Shown here piece after piece: positions 24,124 through 36,030 of a DNA stretch of 64,000 nt (its first letter is position 1; each line of letters opens with the position of its first letter). Under the pieces are notes generated by a model. It did not search any database and had not been told where the DNA came from. It worked only from the letters and a program-made list of their open reading frames with translations. The position numbers were made by a program, and so were the translations under genes. The DNA comes from Cryptomeria japonica (taxonomy: Eukaryota; Streptophyta; Pinopsida; Cupressales; Cupressaceae): NCBI RefSeq assembly GCF_030272615.1, contig NC_081406.1, positions 459,322,072 to 459,386,071 of the forward strand, written 5' to 3'.

Positions 24124-25550
24124 TGTTGGCATATGATGAACCAACATGTTGATATGATGATAATGTATGTTGTCATTGATGTCAATAAGTGTCAGTGAAC
24201 CGGTATGCAGATTGGAAGAAGTTGGCGAACCGGTATGAAGAAATGCAGTGAACTGGTGTCAGGGTTTCACTGAGTGTGACTATCGGTTGGTAGTCTCAGT
24301 TATAGGGTTTCCGGTTTGGAAATCTCACTTGTGCGATGCAACCAATGACATTCTGTGTTAAGTTAGCTAAGAGATGATGATGAGATCGTGATGCCACGTC
24401 AGCTTTGTGCACATGAAGGATTTCCTTGAGGATCTTGCATGAGAAGATCGACTGCATTAAATGTCTACCTCAGGAATGAACATTCTTCTTAGCGGTATGA
24501 GAAGAAAGTGTGATGAGTTACTGATTTCTATGTGTGGTGAAGATTAGACGATGCATATTGTCTTGTGATATGTTTGAAATTGTATTGCTCTATGCAAAGT
24601 GTTTGGATGGTTAGGATTGGATCTCTTGTATTGTAAACCTAAAATGCTTAGGGTTTAGGGTTTATGCGACTGACCTAATTGTTGTCTATAAGGTCGATGA
24701 TGTTTGTTATTGTAAGTTGTTGGAAAATATTGTGTGTGTATCCAAGCAATGAGATAATTTCCAGACCAGTAAGAGAAAACTGCAAAGTGTGATTGCAGAA
24801 GTAGAGGAACTGAAAAGGATCTGCCTTACAATATAGTGTTTTTATCATATCAAAGCTTTACCTGTTGTATTCTAACCATTTCAATAGAAGGAAAATCCCT
24901 TTGCTGGGTAGCTTTAATAGGCTTACTGTAAATCCTCTAACTAGGTGACTCAAGATTCAATGAGTTCTTCAAATCCTCTAGCAAGGTAACTTTTAACAGG
25001 GTTTCAACCTTTAACAGGGTATATAACCATCCCTTAACCGGGTGATCTCTAATAGGATCAGTTCCTAGTAGAACTTTATTGTAAAGTTTTTAACCGGACT
25101 AGGCTCCTAACAGAGCGAGCTTCAAAAGAGTTCAAAAATAAGCTTGTGGGTATTCATCCCCACCGTGGTTTTTCCCATTTGGGTTTCCATGTGAAAAATT
25201 TGTGTGTCATGTGTTGTGCATTTTTCATGTGATGATTAAGTGTTCTTTGTTTAAGTGATTATGCGTGCAGAGCTAATGGTTATGGTATTCATGACACACC
25301 ACATAGATATGTTTATGGGTAAAGTAGTTATCAAGTATTAAATGTATTTGAAGTGTTCAGACTTACTGGTCTATGTTGTCTAAAGTCTTACTGTGTTTAA
25401 CTGATATTGCCATGGTTATGTTTAGTAATGAAGACAACTGGTTAGTGTTGTTTTAGCTTGAAAGATTGTTAGAAAGTATTTGATTGTATTGATTCACCCC
25501 CCCCCCTCTCAGTACTAGTTAGGGAATCTATTTTTCATCATTATTCATCA
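24124..25550 (+). repeat. 5' LTR of the complete copia
   Basis: 1427 bases, TGTTGGCATATG to TTATTCATCA. It contains two TTTAGGG-like units (about 24648-24662), the repeated 'aatcctctagcaaggtaac' units (24890-25080), the box GTTTTTCCCATTTGGGTTT near 25168 and the C-tract 25497-25510. It matches 29957-31367 along its whole length. Confidence 0.93.
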
Positions 25551-25552
25551 AT

Positions 25553-25564
25553 TGGTATTAGAGC
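25553..25564 (+). other. Primer-binding site
   Basis: TGGTATTAGAGC differs at one position (C to T) from the initiator-Met complement and lies two bases after the LTR. Confidence 0.85.
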
Positions 25565-25621
25565 AACTCCAGGTCCTCAGTGATATAAGCTTAACCACTT
25601 GAGGTAAAATATCCCACCTTA

Positions 25622-26959
25622 ATGATGAAGAGGGAAGGTCCTAAGTTTAATAGAGATAACTTCAAAATATGGAAGGACAGAATGAAGATCTATATCAAGA
25701 GTTTGGGTGCTCGACATTGGAGCTATGTTGAAAATGTCTATGTAATTCCCACTGGCACTTTAACTGATGATAAAAAAAGAGAGATTCAAGAAAATGGGAA
25801 AGTCATGGAAGCCCTTATTAGCATTTTGTCTGATATTGAGTTCATTGATGTACAAGATAATGACATTCCTAAAGATGTATGGGACACATTGGAAACTATT
25901 TATGGCAGTGATGAGCATGTTAGACAATCTAAGGATTAGAGCTTTAGAGGAAAATTTGAAGACATGAGGATGGTTGAAGGTGAGACCATTCAACAATATG
26001 GCATAAGAATCAAGATTGTTGTTGGAGATATCAAGAAAACTGGTGGAACAATTAATGATGCCACCATTGTTAGTAAAGTCTTGAGATCATTGTTACCGGT
26101 CCATGCAATCAGAGTTGCTGCTATTCAGGAACTAAGGTCTATTGACAAACCCAAGGTATCCTTAGACTCTATCATTGCAAAGTTATCTGCATATGAGTTG
26201 AATAGCTATGATGGTAGTGTTCAAAAGACCGAGTCATCTTTTAGAGAATCTGTTGCACCAACCGAAAAAGGAAAAGAAGCAAGTACCAGTTATGAATCCA
26301 TGCAAAGAAGAGGTATGGATGATGAAGAAATTCTGATGGAGTTTGAAGTTCTTCTTGCCAAGAGACTTCCAAAAGGTACTGGAAAATACAGAGGTAAGCT
26401 TCCTTTAATATGTTTTTCCTGCAATAAGATAGGACATATAGCTGTTAACTGTCCTAAAAATGAGAATAAGGATAAACTAGAGAGGTTTAGAAATTATAAA
26501 GGAGGAAATAGAAGAAATTGTCTTATTGCAGTGGATGAAGGCATTATTGATGAAGAATCTGAGGATGAAGAAAATGAAGACATGGTATTTGTAGCTGTAA
26601 AGGAAGAAGTGTCTAACAAGAAAGAACTTGTCTCTTGCATTGACAACTCTAATGAGTGGATAATTGATAGTGGTTGTTCTCACCACATGACTGGTGATAG
26701 GAGAAAGTTTTTGTCTCTAGAAGAATATGATGGAGGAGTTGTCAGATTTGGCAACGATGCACCATGTTTGGTGAAAGGTAAAGGATCCATCTCACTGACT
26801 GAAAAAAGGAGTGTAGATGATGTCTACTGGGTAGAAGGTCTTGAGCATAACATGTTGAGTGTTGCTCAGCTAAATGATAAAGGACTCGTTCTAGAGTTGA
26901 AAGGTGGGGTCTGCAATATAAATGGTAAAAGTGGTGAACTTATTGCCATCAGTAAGTAG
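25622..26959 (+). pseudogene. Copia Gag and protease part of the polyprotein
   Basis: The ATG at 25622 opens a frame that runs to 29800. This part has the Gag N-terminus (GPKFNRDNFKIWKDRMKIYIKSLGA), the UBN2-like helices (EGETIQQYGIRIKIVVGDIKKTGG; LDSIIAKLSAYEL), one zinc knuckle (CFSCNKIGHIAVNC, 26411-26452) and the protease site WIIDSGCSHHMTGD (from 26657). Stops: TAG at 25937-25939 and TAG at 26957-26959, with the same frame continuing after each. Both stops stand where copia relatives have Gln, so a C-to-T change is the simplest cause. Confidence 0.9.
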
Positions 26960-27952
26960 ACCAGAGGTAACTTGTTTCAGTTGAATGCCAAGATAAGTCG
27001 GTGCCTGATGGTGAAGTTTGATGACAGTTGGATATGGCATAGGAGACTTTGTCATATGAACTTCGATAATATTGTAAAGGCTAGTAAGATCAAGGCAGTA
27101 AGAGGATTGCCTTTGCTGAACAAACCAAATAATTCTTTGTGCAGAGAATGTCAACTTGGGAAGATGTCTTCCTCAACTTTCAAAGGTAAGTCTTTTTCAG
27201 CAGAAAACTTACTTGATCTTGTGCATACTGATTTGTGTGGTTCTATGAAAACTAGAAGTATTCAGGGAGATAGGTATTTCATGATTCTTACTAATGACTA
27301 CTCAAGAATGATGTGGGTCACATTCTTGAAAGACAAGTCTAAGGCGTTTGGAAAGTTAAAAGCCTTTAGAGCATTAGGACAGAAGGAAAGTGGTCAAAAG
27401 ATAAAATGCCTAAGAACTGATCAAGGAGGTGAATTCACTTCTGATGAATTCAACAAGTACTATGAAGATAGCAGTATCAAGAGGCAGTTGTTTTCCCCAA
27501 GGACACCACAACAAAATGGCATAGCAGAAAGGAATAACAGGACTGTAATTAAAGCAACTAGAACAGTGTTTATCCAAGGAAAGGTTGCTCACACTTTTTG
27601 GAGAGAAGCGGTGAGCATTGCAGTCTATACTATGAACCAGGTACTCATCAAGAAAGGTAGAGTTAAAATCCCCTATGAGTATTGGACCGGGAAAACTCCC
27701 ACTGTGAGTTATTTTAAAGTGTTTGGTAGTAAGTGTTATATCAAGAGAGGTGAGCATCTGAGAAAATTTGATGCTAAAAGTGATGAGGGAATATTTTTGG
27801 GATATTCCACTAAGAGCAAAGCTCTCAAGTGCTACAACAATAGAACATAGAAAATTGTTGAGAGTATCAATGTCAGGGTTGATGAATCCCTTGAAAAACC
27901 TAAGGAAACCTGCAGGGAAGAAGTGGAAGATGAACCATGTATAGCCTTCTAG
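26960..27952 (+). pseudogene. Copia integrase part of the polyprotein
   Basis: Same frame as Gag. Contains WHRRLCHMNFDNI and CRECQLGKM (HHCC zinc-binding region, 27038-27165), HTDLCGSM, LTNDYSRMMWVTFLKDKS, RTDQGGEFTSDEF and SPRTPQQNGIAERNNRT (DDE core: Asp near 27232, Asp near 27420, Glu near 27528), then YFKVFGSKCYIKRG and EGIFLGYSTKSKA. TAG stops at 27848-27850 and 27950-27952 again interrupt an otherwise open frame. All catalytic residues remain visible. Confidence 0.9.
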
Positions 27953-29800
27953 GAACTGGTTAAGAAAGAAACAAGTAAAGATCTCGGTGTTCCTATACCG
28001 ATAGAAGTTGCAGTAGGAGAAGAAGAGGTAAGTGAAGAAGAAGAAGAAAAACTAGCAGCACAAGCTAGAGTCATTCCTAGGTATGTAAAATTGCATCATG
28101 ATCTGAAGCAAATCATAGGAGATAAAGATGCAGGGATACTCACAAGAAGAAAGGTGAAAGAAAACTCTTGCATGATTTCCGAATTAGAGCCCAAGACTTC
28201 CAGAGAAGCACTTACATATGAAGAGAGGAATAAAGCAATGGAAGAGGAGCTAGACCAAATAGAAAAGAATGCAACATGGTCCTTGGTACCCAGACCAGAA
28301 CACAAGAATGTCATAGGTACCAAATGGGTCTTCAGGAATAAGCTAAATGAAGAAGGCACAGTTGTGAGGAACAAGGTAAGACTTGTATGCAAAGGATATG
28401 CTCAGGAAGAGGGAGATGACTATGGAGAAACCTTTTCTCCTGTGGCTAGACTAGAAGGTGTCTGAATGCTACTTGCATTTGCAGTATTTAAGGGATTTAA
28501 GGTTTATCAGATGGATGTGAAGTCTACATTTTTCAATGGAATCCTAGAAGATGAAGTATATATTGAGCAACCAGAAGGGTTTGCCTTATCAGAAGATAGT
28601 AACATGGTGTGTAGATTAAACAAAGCCCTGTATGGATTAAAACACACACCTAGGGCATGGTATGAATGGTTACACTCTCATCTTGTGAAGATTGGATTTC
28701 AAAGAACAAGTGAGGATAACAACATCTATCTAAAATTTGAAGGTGATCAGATTTTGATCTATGAAGTATTTGTAGATGACATAATCTTTGGAGGAGATGA
28801 TAAAATGAGTCATGCTTTTGCAAATGGAATGAAGAAAGAGTTTGAGATATCTCTGATTGGAGAGATAAAGTTCTTCATTGGTTTACAGATTCAGCAAATG
28901 AAAGAGGGTATCTTTATTACCCAGTCCAAGTATGTCAAAGAGGTATTGAAGACCTTTGGCATGGAGGAGAGCAAACTGGTTGGTACATCGATGGTGACCG
29001 ACTGTAAACTGACTAAGGAAGATGATTCAGTGTTGGTGAATGAGAAGGAGTACCGGTCAATGATTGGTAGGCTGCACTATGTGGTGCACAATAGACCAGA
29101 TATTGCTCATGTAGTGGGCATAGTAGCTCGTTTTCAAAAAAGTCCAAGACAATCCCACTTGGTAGCTGTCAAGTGGATTCTTAGATATCTGAAAGGAACA
29201 GTTGACTATGGATTGTGGTATCCATATAATGGCAACTTTAACCTCAAAGTATATACCGATGCCAATTGGGTAGGTAATATGGATGACCGAAAGAGAACAA
29301 TTGGTGGAGCATTCTTTCTTGGTGGAAGACTAGTCTCATGGACAAGTAAGAAGCAGAGCTATATTTCTTCGTCTATAGCTGAAGCAGAATATGTGGTAGC
29401 ATTTATGAACTACACTCAAGCAATCTGGATGAAACATGTATTGGAAGGTTTCAAAGTACCTGTATCTGAACTGGTGAATATATTTTGTGACAACACAAGT
29501 GCAATAAATATTTCCAAGAATCTGGTATTGCATGCTAGAAATAAGCACATTGAGCTTAAGTATCACTTCTTGAGAGAAAAGGTTCAGAATAAGGAGCTTG
29601 TACTAGAACATGTTTCGAGTAAGGAGCAACTAGTAGATATATTCACTAAGCCCTTACCGAAGACTACATTTACCTATTTGAGAGGTGAATTAGGGGTTTT
29701 CCCCTTCATGAAGTCAACTAAAGTTGTGCGATCCACATTAGTTAGGTACTACAGTGTCAAATCTTTCAAGATTGATGTGTTGAAGGATGCTACTCCATAG
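27953..29800 (+). pseudogene. Copia reverse transcriptase and RNase H part of the polyprotein
   Basis: Same frame. Motifs: KNATWSLVPRPEHKNVIGTKWVFRNK (RT start, about 28265), QMDVKSTFFNGILEDEVYIEQPEGF, YGLKHTPRAWYEW, the catalytic FVDDIIFGGDD (about 28769), YRSMIGRLHYVVHNRPDI, then RNase H with YTDANWVGNMDDRKR, SSSIAEAEYVVAF, FCDNTSAINISKN and the C-terminal VSSKEQLVDIFTKPLPK. One TGA at 28463-28465 breaks the frame at a position that is Arg in relatives. The natural end is TAG at 29798-29800. Confidence 0.92.
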
Positions 29801-29944
29801 GGGGAGCAGCATAGTGGAGAATGGAAGCTTGCACCTCCACTTTGGCATTGTTGTTAAAGGGGGGGAAGATATCTGATGATGCAGAATACACTGGTCTATG
29901 ATGTCTATAGTTGCATTGCTACACTGAGTATTGCCATCAATGCC

Positions 29945-29956
29945 AAAGGGGGAGAT
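29945..29956 (+). other. Polypurine tract of the complete copia
   Basis: AAAGGGGGAGAT directly before the 3' LTR. A second purine run (AAAGGGGGGGAAGAT, about 29858-29872) lies upstream and could be an auxiliary tract. Confidence 0.8.
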
Positions 29957-31367
29957 TATTGGCATATGATGAATCGACATGTTGATATGATGATAATGTA
30001 AGTTTTCATTGATTTCAATAAGTGTAAGTGAATCGGTATGCAGATTGGAAGAAGTTGGTGAACAGGTATGAAGAAATGAAGTGAACCGGTGTCGGGGTTT
30101 CACTGAGTGTGACTATCGGTTGGTAATCTCAGTTCTAGGGTTTTTCAGTTTGGCAATCTCGCTTGTGTGATGCAACCGATGACATTTTGTGTTAAGTTAG
30201 CTAAGAAATGAAGATGAGATTGTCATGCCAGGTCAACTTTGTGTACATGAAGGATTTCCTTGAGGATCTTGCATGAGAAGATCGACTGCATTAAATGTCT
30301 ACCTCGGGAATGAACATTCTTGTTAGTGGTATGAGAAGAAAGCATGATGAGGTACTGATTTCTATGTGCGGTGAAGAATGGATGATGCAGATTGTCTTGT
30401 GATCTGTTTGAAATTGTATTGCTTTATGCAAAGTGTTTGGACGGTTAGGATTGGACCACTTGTATTTTAAACCTAAAATGCTTAGGGTTTAGGGTTTATG
30501 CTACCGACCTAATTGTTGTCTATAAGGTCGATGATGTTTGTTATTGTAAGTTGTTGGCTAATGTTGTGTGTGTATCAGAGTGATGAGATACTTGACAGAC
30601 CAGTAAGAGAAAACTACAGAGTGTGATTGTAGAAGTATAGGAATTGAAAAGGATCTGCCTTAGCATATACTGTTGTTATCAGATCAAAGCTTTACCTGTT
30701 GTCTTCTAACCATTTCAATAGAAGGAAAATCCCTTTGTTGGGTAGCTTTAATATGCTTACTACAAATCCTCTAACCAGGTGACTCAAGATTCATTAAGTT
30801 CTTCAAATCCTCTAGCAAGGTAACATTTAATAGGGTATATACCCATCCCTTAATCGGGTGATCTTTAATAGGATTGGTTCCTAGCAGAACCTTATTGTAA
30901 AGTCTTTAACCTGACTAGGCTCCTAACAAAGAAAGCTTCAAAAGAGTTCAAAAACAAGCTTGTGGGTATTCATTCCCACCGTGGTTTTTCCCATTTGGGT
31001 TTCCACGTGAAAAATCTGTGTGTCATGTGTTGTGCATTTTTCATGCGATGATTAAGTGTTCTTTGTTTAAGTGATTATGCATGTAGAGCTAATGGTTATG
31101 GTAGTGGTGACACAACACATGCATATGTTTATGGGTAAAGTAGCTATCAAGTATTAAATGTATTTGAAGTGTTCAGACTTATCGGTCTATGTTGTCTGAA
31201 GTCTTAGTGTGTTTAACCAGTATTTCAATGGTTAAGTTCAGTAATGAAGACAACTGGTTAGTGTTGTTTTATCTTGAAAAGATTGTTAGAAAGTCTTTGA
31301 CTATACTAATTCACCCCCCCCTCTCTCAGTACTAGTAAGGGTATCTGTTGTTCATCATTAATCATCA
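29957..31367 (+). repeat. 3' LTR of the complete copia
   Basis: 1411 bases, ending ATCATCA. The first bases are TATTGG where the 5' LTR has TGTTGG (G to A). All hallmarks of the 5' LTR are repeated, including the C-tract at 31313-31322. Confidence 0.93.
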
Positions 31368-31372
31368 AAATG
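31368..31372. repeat. Target-site duplication AAATG, right copy
   Basis: Exact repeat of 24119-24123. Confidence 0.9.
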
Positions 31373-33088
31373 GACCTAGTTCATAAGGTCTGACTTTTGG
31401 TAAAGTTATGGAATTACTTTGTATCAATTTTTTGAGTGTTATTTCAATAGGTTCACCAAGGGGTGTAAATCTTCTTCTGGGTGCACCTGCCCTTGGTGGT
31501 CTTGGATTGCTTGATTGTAGTGCATTGGTGTTGTTTATCTGAGTTAGATTCTTACTAGCAAGATCAACTGGTCCTTGTAGAGATACTATTGGTTGAGCTC
31601 TATTTACAACACATGCATCAACAACTCCATCATTTGTGACATTCCTATTCCTAGACCAAAATTTTGGTCTTTCGTTGTTTGTACTTGTGTTTGGCCCATT
31701 ATCTTTGTGGTGTTTCATAATCCCTTGCTCTAATATGCCTCTTTCACATTTGATGCCTTTTTCCATGATGTCTTTAAAATTGTTTAGGAATTCCATTTGT
31801 AATGGATACTTAATTGCAGGTACATGATTTTCATTGAAAATGTCTACTTTCTCAGCTTCAGGGATATGACTAAGACATCTGCAGTATAAACCTCTCTAGC
31901 TTTGCAAGAATGTAGTAAAGGTTTCTCCTTTCTTTTTCTTTGTTGCACATAAATCTATCAAGGTAACTGGAATATCTATATTGAATGCAAATTTTGATAT
32001 GAATAACTCAACCAGTTCACCCCATGAAGCAATCTTAGGTGGGAAGTGTGAAAACCATTCTAATGTTGTCCCTCCAAGACTTTTGGAAAATAGCCTCATT
32101 AAGTATGTATCATCATGTGCTACCTCGATACATATCATGACGAATTCACTGACATGATCTCAAGGATCACCTTTCCCTCTATATTTGTCAAAACTTGGAG
32201 TTTCAAAATGCATGGGAAAAGGTGGCATGTATAACTTTTTGTCAAAAGGATATGGACAAAGGTCCTCCATTGTATAGCTCCTTTTATCATTGACTGTTTG
32301 CATATTGGTCATCTATTTCTGAAGATTCTCCATTTGTTGAGTCAGGATCTATGTTTGCATCAATGGTGTACTGACTTGATGAGTATTTCTCACAAAAGGA
32401 ACAATATTGGAGTAACTTGAGCTTTCCGAAATGTAGATTGACCATGTAGTTGTGTACCATAATTCCCACTAGGTTGTGTAAATTATGCAAATAGTGTATT
32501 AACATTCGACTGAGTTGATCTTGTTATCCCTTGATTCACATTCTGGCCACTGTAGGTAGATCCACCTGAAACTGAAGGTTGGGTTATACTTGTTGAAGAA
32601 GGGTTTTGAGCTATTTTAGCTTGCATTGTTACACTAGGCATTATTTGAGATTTAACATTAGTACTTGCCAATGCAACTATTGATGGTGTTGAAGTTGTAG
32701 TTGCTTGAGTATTTTGAGATACACCCTAGGTTGATGTTGCAAGTGTTGCTTGAGTTTGTGTAATAGTAGGTACTCAAGGAACAAAATTAATGCAATGTCA
32801 CACCTGGCAGCAATATAGCCGAAATGTTCACTCCTGGAGGTAATTTGGCCCCATTTTGGACTAATCGTGCAAGATATTTGTCTCTATCATTATTGATGAG
32901 AGCGTTGCAAGATCTTGTTGGGCTGCTTCCAATTCTTTTTTAGTTAGATTATGTTGTATTTCATCAATGGAGGGCATCATGTTTATGTTTGTTGATAAGT
33001 TTGCAGTTCTCCAACCCGGTGTTTGCTGATTTGTGGACAAGTTCATATTCCATGTTGGGTTAACCGAAGGGTCATTATTAGGTTCCAT
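31373..33088 (-). pseudogene. Gypsy gag N-terminal and central region
   Basis: On the minus strand, the ATG at 33088 starts MEPNNDPSVNPTWNMNL, then a helical Gln/Leu-rich stretch, then the retrotransposon Gag core near 32138-31896 (LMRLFSKSLGGTTLEWFSHFPP...ASWGELVELFISKF), then a Pro/Arg-rich stretch (31796-31373) that ends at the copia insertion. Several stops and frame changes separate the parts. This is the capsid-forming protein of the element. Confidence 0.8.
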
Positions 33089-33276
33089 CTAATGTTTTGC
33101 CTTTTGAGCACATGCTAATGGCATGAATGTTATTTCAATGTGATCTTGACTCTTTAAGACTCTCTAAAATGTGAATGCAAGACTCAACTAAATGTAACCA
33201 GGTATGCTTCTAAGACTTTCTAAAGACTAAAATGCAGACAATGCAATCTATGAGTGAAGACTTGCTATCAAGGATT

Positions 33277-33543
33277 TCAGAATTCAAACACAAGATCTTC
33301 AGCATATTGCCTAAATGCTTCAAAATATTCCTCTTCTTTGATTTGATTTTTGAGGTCTATGTCAATTTGTATTGACTTTCAAACTTCCTCATCTATGACA
33401 GCTTGGACTATGTCATATTGGTCTTGATCAACTATCAATTTTTCAGCAAGAATATTTAAACCATCAATTATTTCTAATTGAATATTGTTTGACCCAAGAT
33501 TGGGTTGCTGAAATGGGAATTTCTCATCTCCTTTTAGACCCAT
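33277..33543 (-). pseudogene. Extra ORF unit, copy 1, in gypsy leader
   Basis: On the minus strand from ATG 33543 the frame encodes 88 residues with one internal TGA. It has MGLKGDEKFPFQQPNLG, then LEIIDGLNILAEKLIVDQDQ, then YDIVQAVIDEEV, the TGA, and KSIQIDIDLKNQIK. It is clearly related to the unit at 33611-33896: GLK, F-x-QP-x-LG, IID-x-L, YDIV and K-S at equivalent places. No known domain. It lies between the 5' LTR and gag, where Ogre-type elements carry an additional ORF. Confidence 0.65.
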
Positions 33544-33610
33544 ATGCTAAAGATTATAATGCAAACTATATGGAAAACCTAGGAATGATTGACACTTTGT
33601 TTTAAGGAAT

Positions 33611-33896
33611 CTAACGAGGATTTAGAAACTCTGCTATAGTCTTTTCAACCAATTGTCTAATGGCTTCCTTTTGAGATGTCTTTTTTTTTTTAATCTTTTT
33701 CCTCAATTTTTCATCAAGATGAACAGATTTCCAGATCTCATTATCTATGATGGTGTCAACTATATCGTACTAAGCACGATCAACTTTTAGTTTCCAAGCA
33801 AGGTTGTCCAAACTATCAATTATTCCTAATTGGTCATTGTTTGGCCCAAGATCGGGTTGCTCAAAATGGAAATTTGTCATATACTTTCAGACCCAT
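33611..33896 (-). pseudogene. Extra ORF unit, copy 2, in gypsy leader
   Basis: On the minus strand from ATG 33896. After a one-base frame change near 33863 it reads FEQPDLGPNNDQLGIIDSLD, then LAWKLKVDRA, a TAG, and YDIVDTIIDNEIWKSVHLDE, followed by a Lys-rich tail and a stop at 33611. It is similar to copy 1 over about 65 residues; the YDIV segment is the best kept. Function unknown. Confidence 0.65.
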
Positions 33897-35499
33897 GTAT
33901 TGAGGTATGTTTCTTAGACTCTAATGCAATACTTAATTCTATATGAGTGGATGCAACTTGATTGAAGACTACTCTTTTTGTGATGTGAGGACTTGTGCAA
34001 AAACTTTGTGCAGTATGATGACACTAAAGGACTTATACATTAACTAGATGTCTACGACTTAAGATCACTTGAGAAAGACATGTTTTTTATCTTTGAATTT
34101 TGCAAAAGTTTTGGTTTGATGTTGGTGTTGATGTTGACACTTGACTTTGTTGAGGGACTTGATCTTGTTGATGTTTTGACTAAACCTGGTTGAGGTTCCA
34201 CTTTGTTTTTGGTATTTTCTAAAATGTTTGAATTTGGTGAAATGTAGCAAAGGACACAATAGACACATCAAAAAGAATAATAACACAAAAATAATACTTG
34301 TTTAAAGAACTTTTTCAAATTCTCATGAATGTTGGAGTCTTTTTCAAAACCCCATTTTGTTTTCGTCATAATTGGTCAATCGATAGAACATCAAGCAGAC
34401 TCTCCTTATGGTCAAAAGGTCACAAGTATTACCACAAACTACATCTTGATACTCCATTAGCTCAAACAACCCTATCACACCCTAGGGTGTGCCCATTTTT
34501 TTACCTTTTTTAGGAAACTAGACCAAAGAAGATTGCTCCTCCATTGGCCTATTATCCTAGGAGATATATGGTGTGTCTTGGGGGGAAATTGTTCCCCACC
34601 CTTGCAATGTGATAATCCAAGTGTCTAGTTACTGACTTAGTTGGGCTTCTAATTTCTAAGGTGTTTAGAAAGAGTTCCATTCGAGTGGTCACAATCAGCA
34701 TTGTTTTACACTCTATTGAGGGAGGTCTCCCTGTCTATAGAAGTTACCCTCTACGGATTTTAACGTACCGTATAGGCATTGAGGGAGGCATAATGTTGTT
34801 GTGACAACATGTAACACTCATCGCATATGATTTTTATCACATACACATTTATTTAGAGTGGCTTGGATTACTTGGCTTTAGTCGTTGCCACTTAGGTCGT
34901 TCCCTCTCACTTGGCCTTATGGGATACTTGGGAGGAGAGCCTTCTAAAGGTGTTATTCTAATGTATTAAATGAAATAAAGCATGAAAAAGGTGGGTATGG
35001 CTTTTTGATTACCCAAAAAAGGGGAGAGCATATACCTATCATCTTGAAGATAGGAAGAACAATGATTCCTTTTAAACCTTCATTGCAATGTTTTCTAAAC
35101 ATTAGAGATGTTACTCCGAAAAGGCATGGGGTTCATTTTAACCATCATAGCAATGATGAAAATTGTATTGTTCTTTTTAACAACACCAAAAGAATTTTTC
35201 TACTCTAACCCTACAGAGAAAATAATGTTAGTAGACATATGGTGGGCTATCTAGCCTAATTTTCTCAGTTAAAAATCTATATATTTTCACAAATAGAGAG
35301 CAATCTTGATAAAAACCAGAACTAAATAGAGATAGAATGCAAAAAACCTAGACTAGCAATTGCGAATTACTGTGATAGAAATTGCAAATTGATATCTGAG
35401 CAATTGTGTAGCAATAACAGGTTAATTGCTCATTAGTTAAATGCAAAAATAAATTTTTTATTTATTTTTAAATAAACAACAACAAAAGACAGAAGATAG
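33897..35499 (-). other. Gypsy leader, no clear ORF
   Basis: Between the extra ORF remnants. I see no domain. It includes a repetitive 'ttgatgttggtgttgatgttgac' stretch (about 34112-34135) but no convincing reading frame. Presumably it is leader sequence of the gypsy element. Confidence 0.5.
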
Positions 35500-35741
35500 A
35501 AATTTGATTCTGTAATGATTTTATCCAAAATCACATGAGCCATCACATTAATGTCGTCATAAAATTTGTATTTGGCAATGAATCAATGGATGCTTCTATG
35601 ATATTGGGTGATTGCTTCCTTTTCTTCAATTTCCTGAAGCTCTCTATCTTCTTTTAGGAGTCTTTGGTATGCTCTTTGTTCTATCCTATCTTGTTTTTCC
35701 CTCCTTGCACTTGAGATTTCGAAGGTTAGCTTTCCTACCAT
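35500..35741 (-). pseudogene. Extra ORF upstream of gag (Ogre-like ORF1 remnant)
   Basis: On the minus strand from ATG 35741 (open a few codons further upstream) the frame encodes MVGKLTFEISSARREKQD, then RIEQRAYQRLLKEDRELQEI, a TGA, and FIAKYKFYDDINVMAHVILD. The only stop inside is one base from an Arg codon. The charged, helical character suggests a coiled coil. It lies about 300 bases inside the primer site, well before gag. Extra ORFs in this place are a feature of Ogre-type gypsy elements; sequence homology to a known ORF1 is untested. Confidence 0.6.
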
Positions 35742-36030
35742 TGGATTAGACACATTTTATGCAAAAAATAAAAAATTCTCAGAATTGAAAGATTTTTATG
35801 GGTTAGGTGCACAAGATCAACTAATTAAGAAACAAAAAATAAACAATTATTTTTCCCCTTTTTTGAGAAATTGTGGTGGATTTTACTATCAATTGCAATG
35901 GATTTTGATGGCAATTGCGGATAAATATTTGCAATTGTGAATTTTTGTCTGATCAATTATGGATTCTGGTTTTCTGTGCACGCACGTATCTGCAAAACCA
36001 GTTAAAACAACAGAGGAAGGTTAGATTTGA

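Larger units (their letters stand above)
24124..31367 (+). mobile_element. Complete Ty1/copia retrotransposon with both LTRs
   Basis: 7244 bases with 5' LTR 24124-25550, primer site 25553-25564, one polyprotein frame 25622-29800, polypurine tract 29945-29956 and 3' LTR 29957-31367, flanked by AAATG duplications. Domain order is Gag, zinc knuckle, protease, integrase, RT, RNase H. The two LTRs differ by my eye at about 17 of their first 190 bases, so the insertion is not recent. It sits inside the gag region of a minus-strand gypsy element. Confidence 0.93.

Noticed and set aside
24646-24662. TTTAGGG units considered as an interstitial telomere
   Set aside because: Only about two units, present equally in both LTRs of one copia element, so they belong to the LTR and not to a telomere-derived site.
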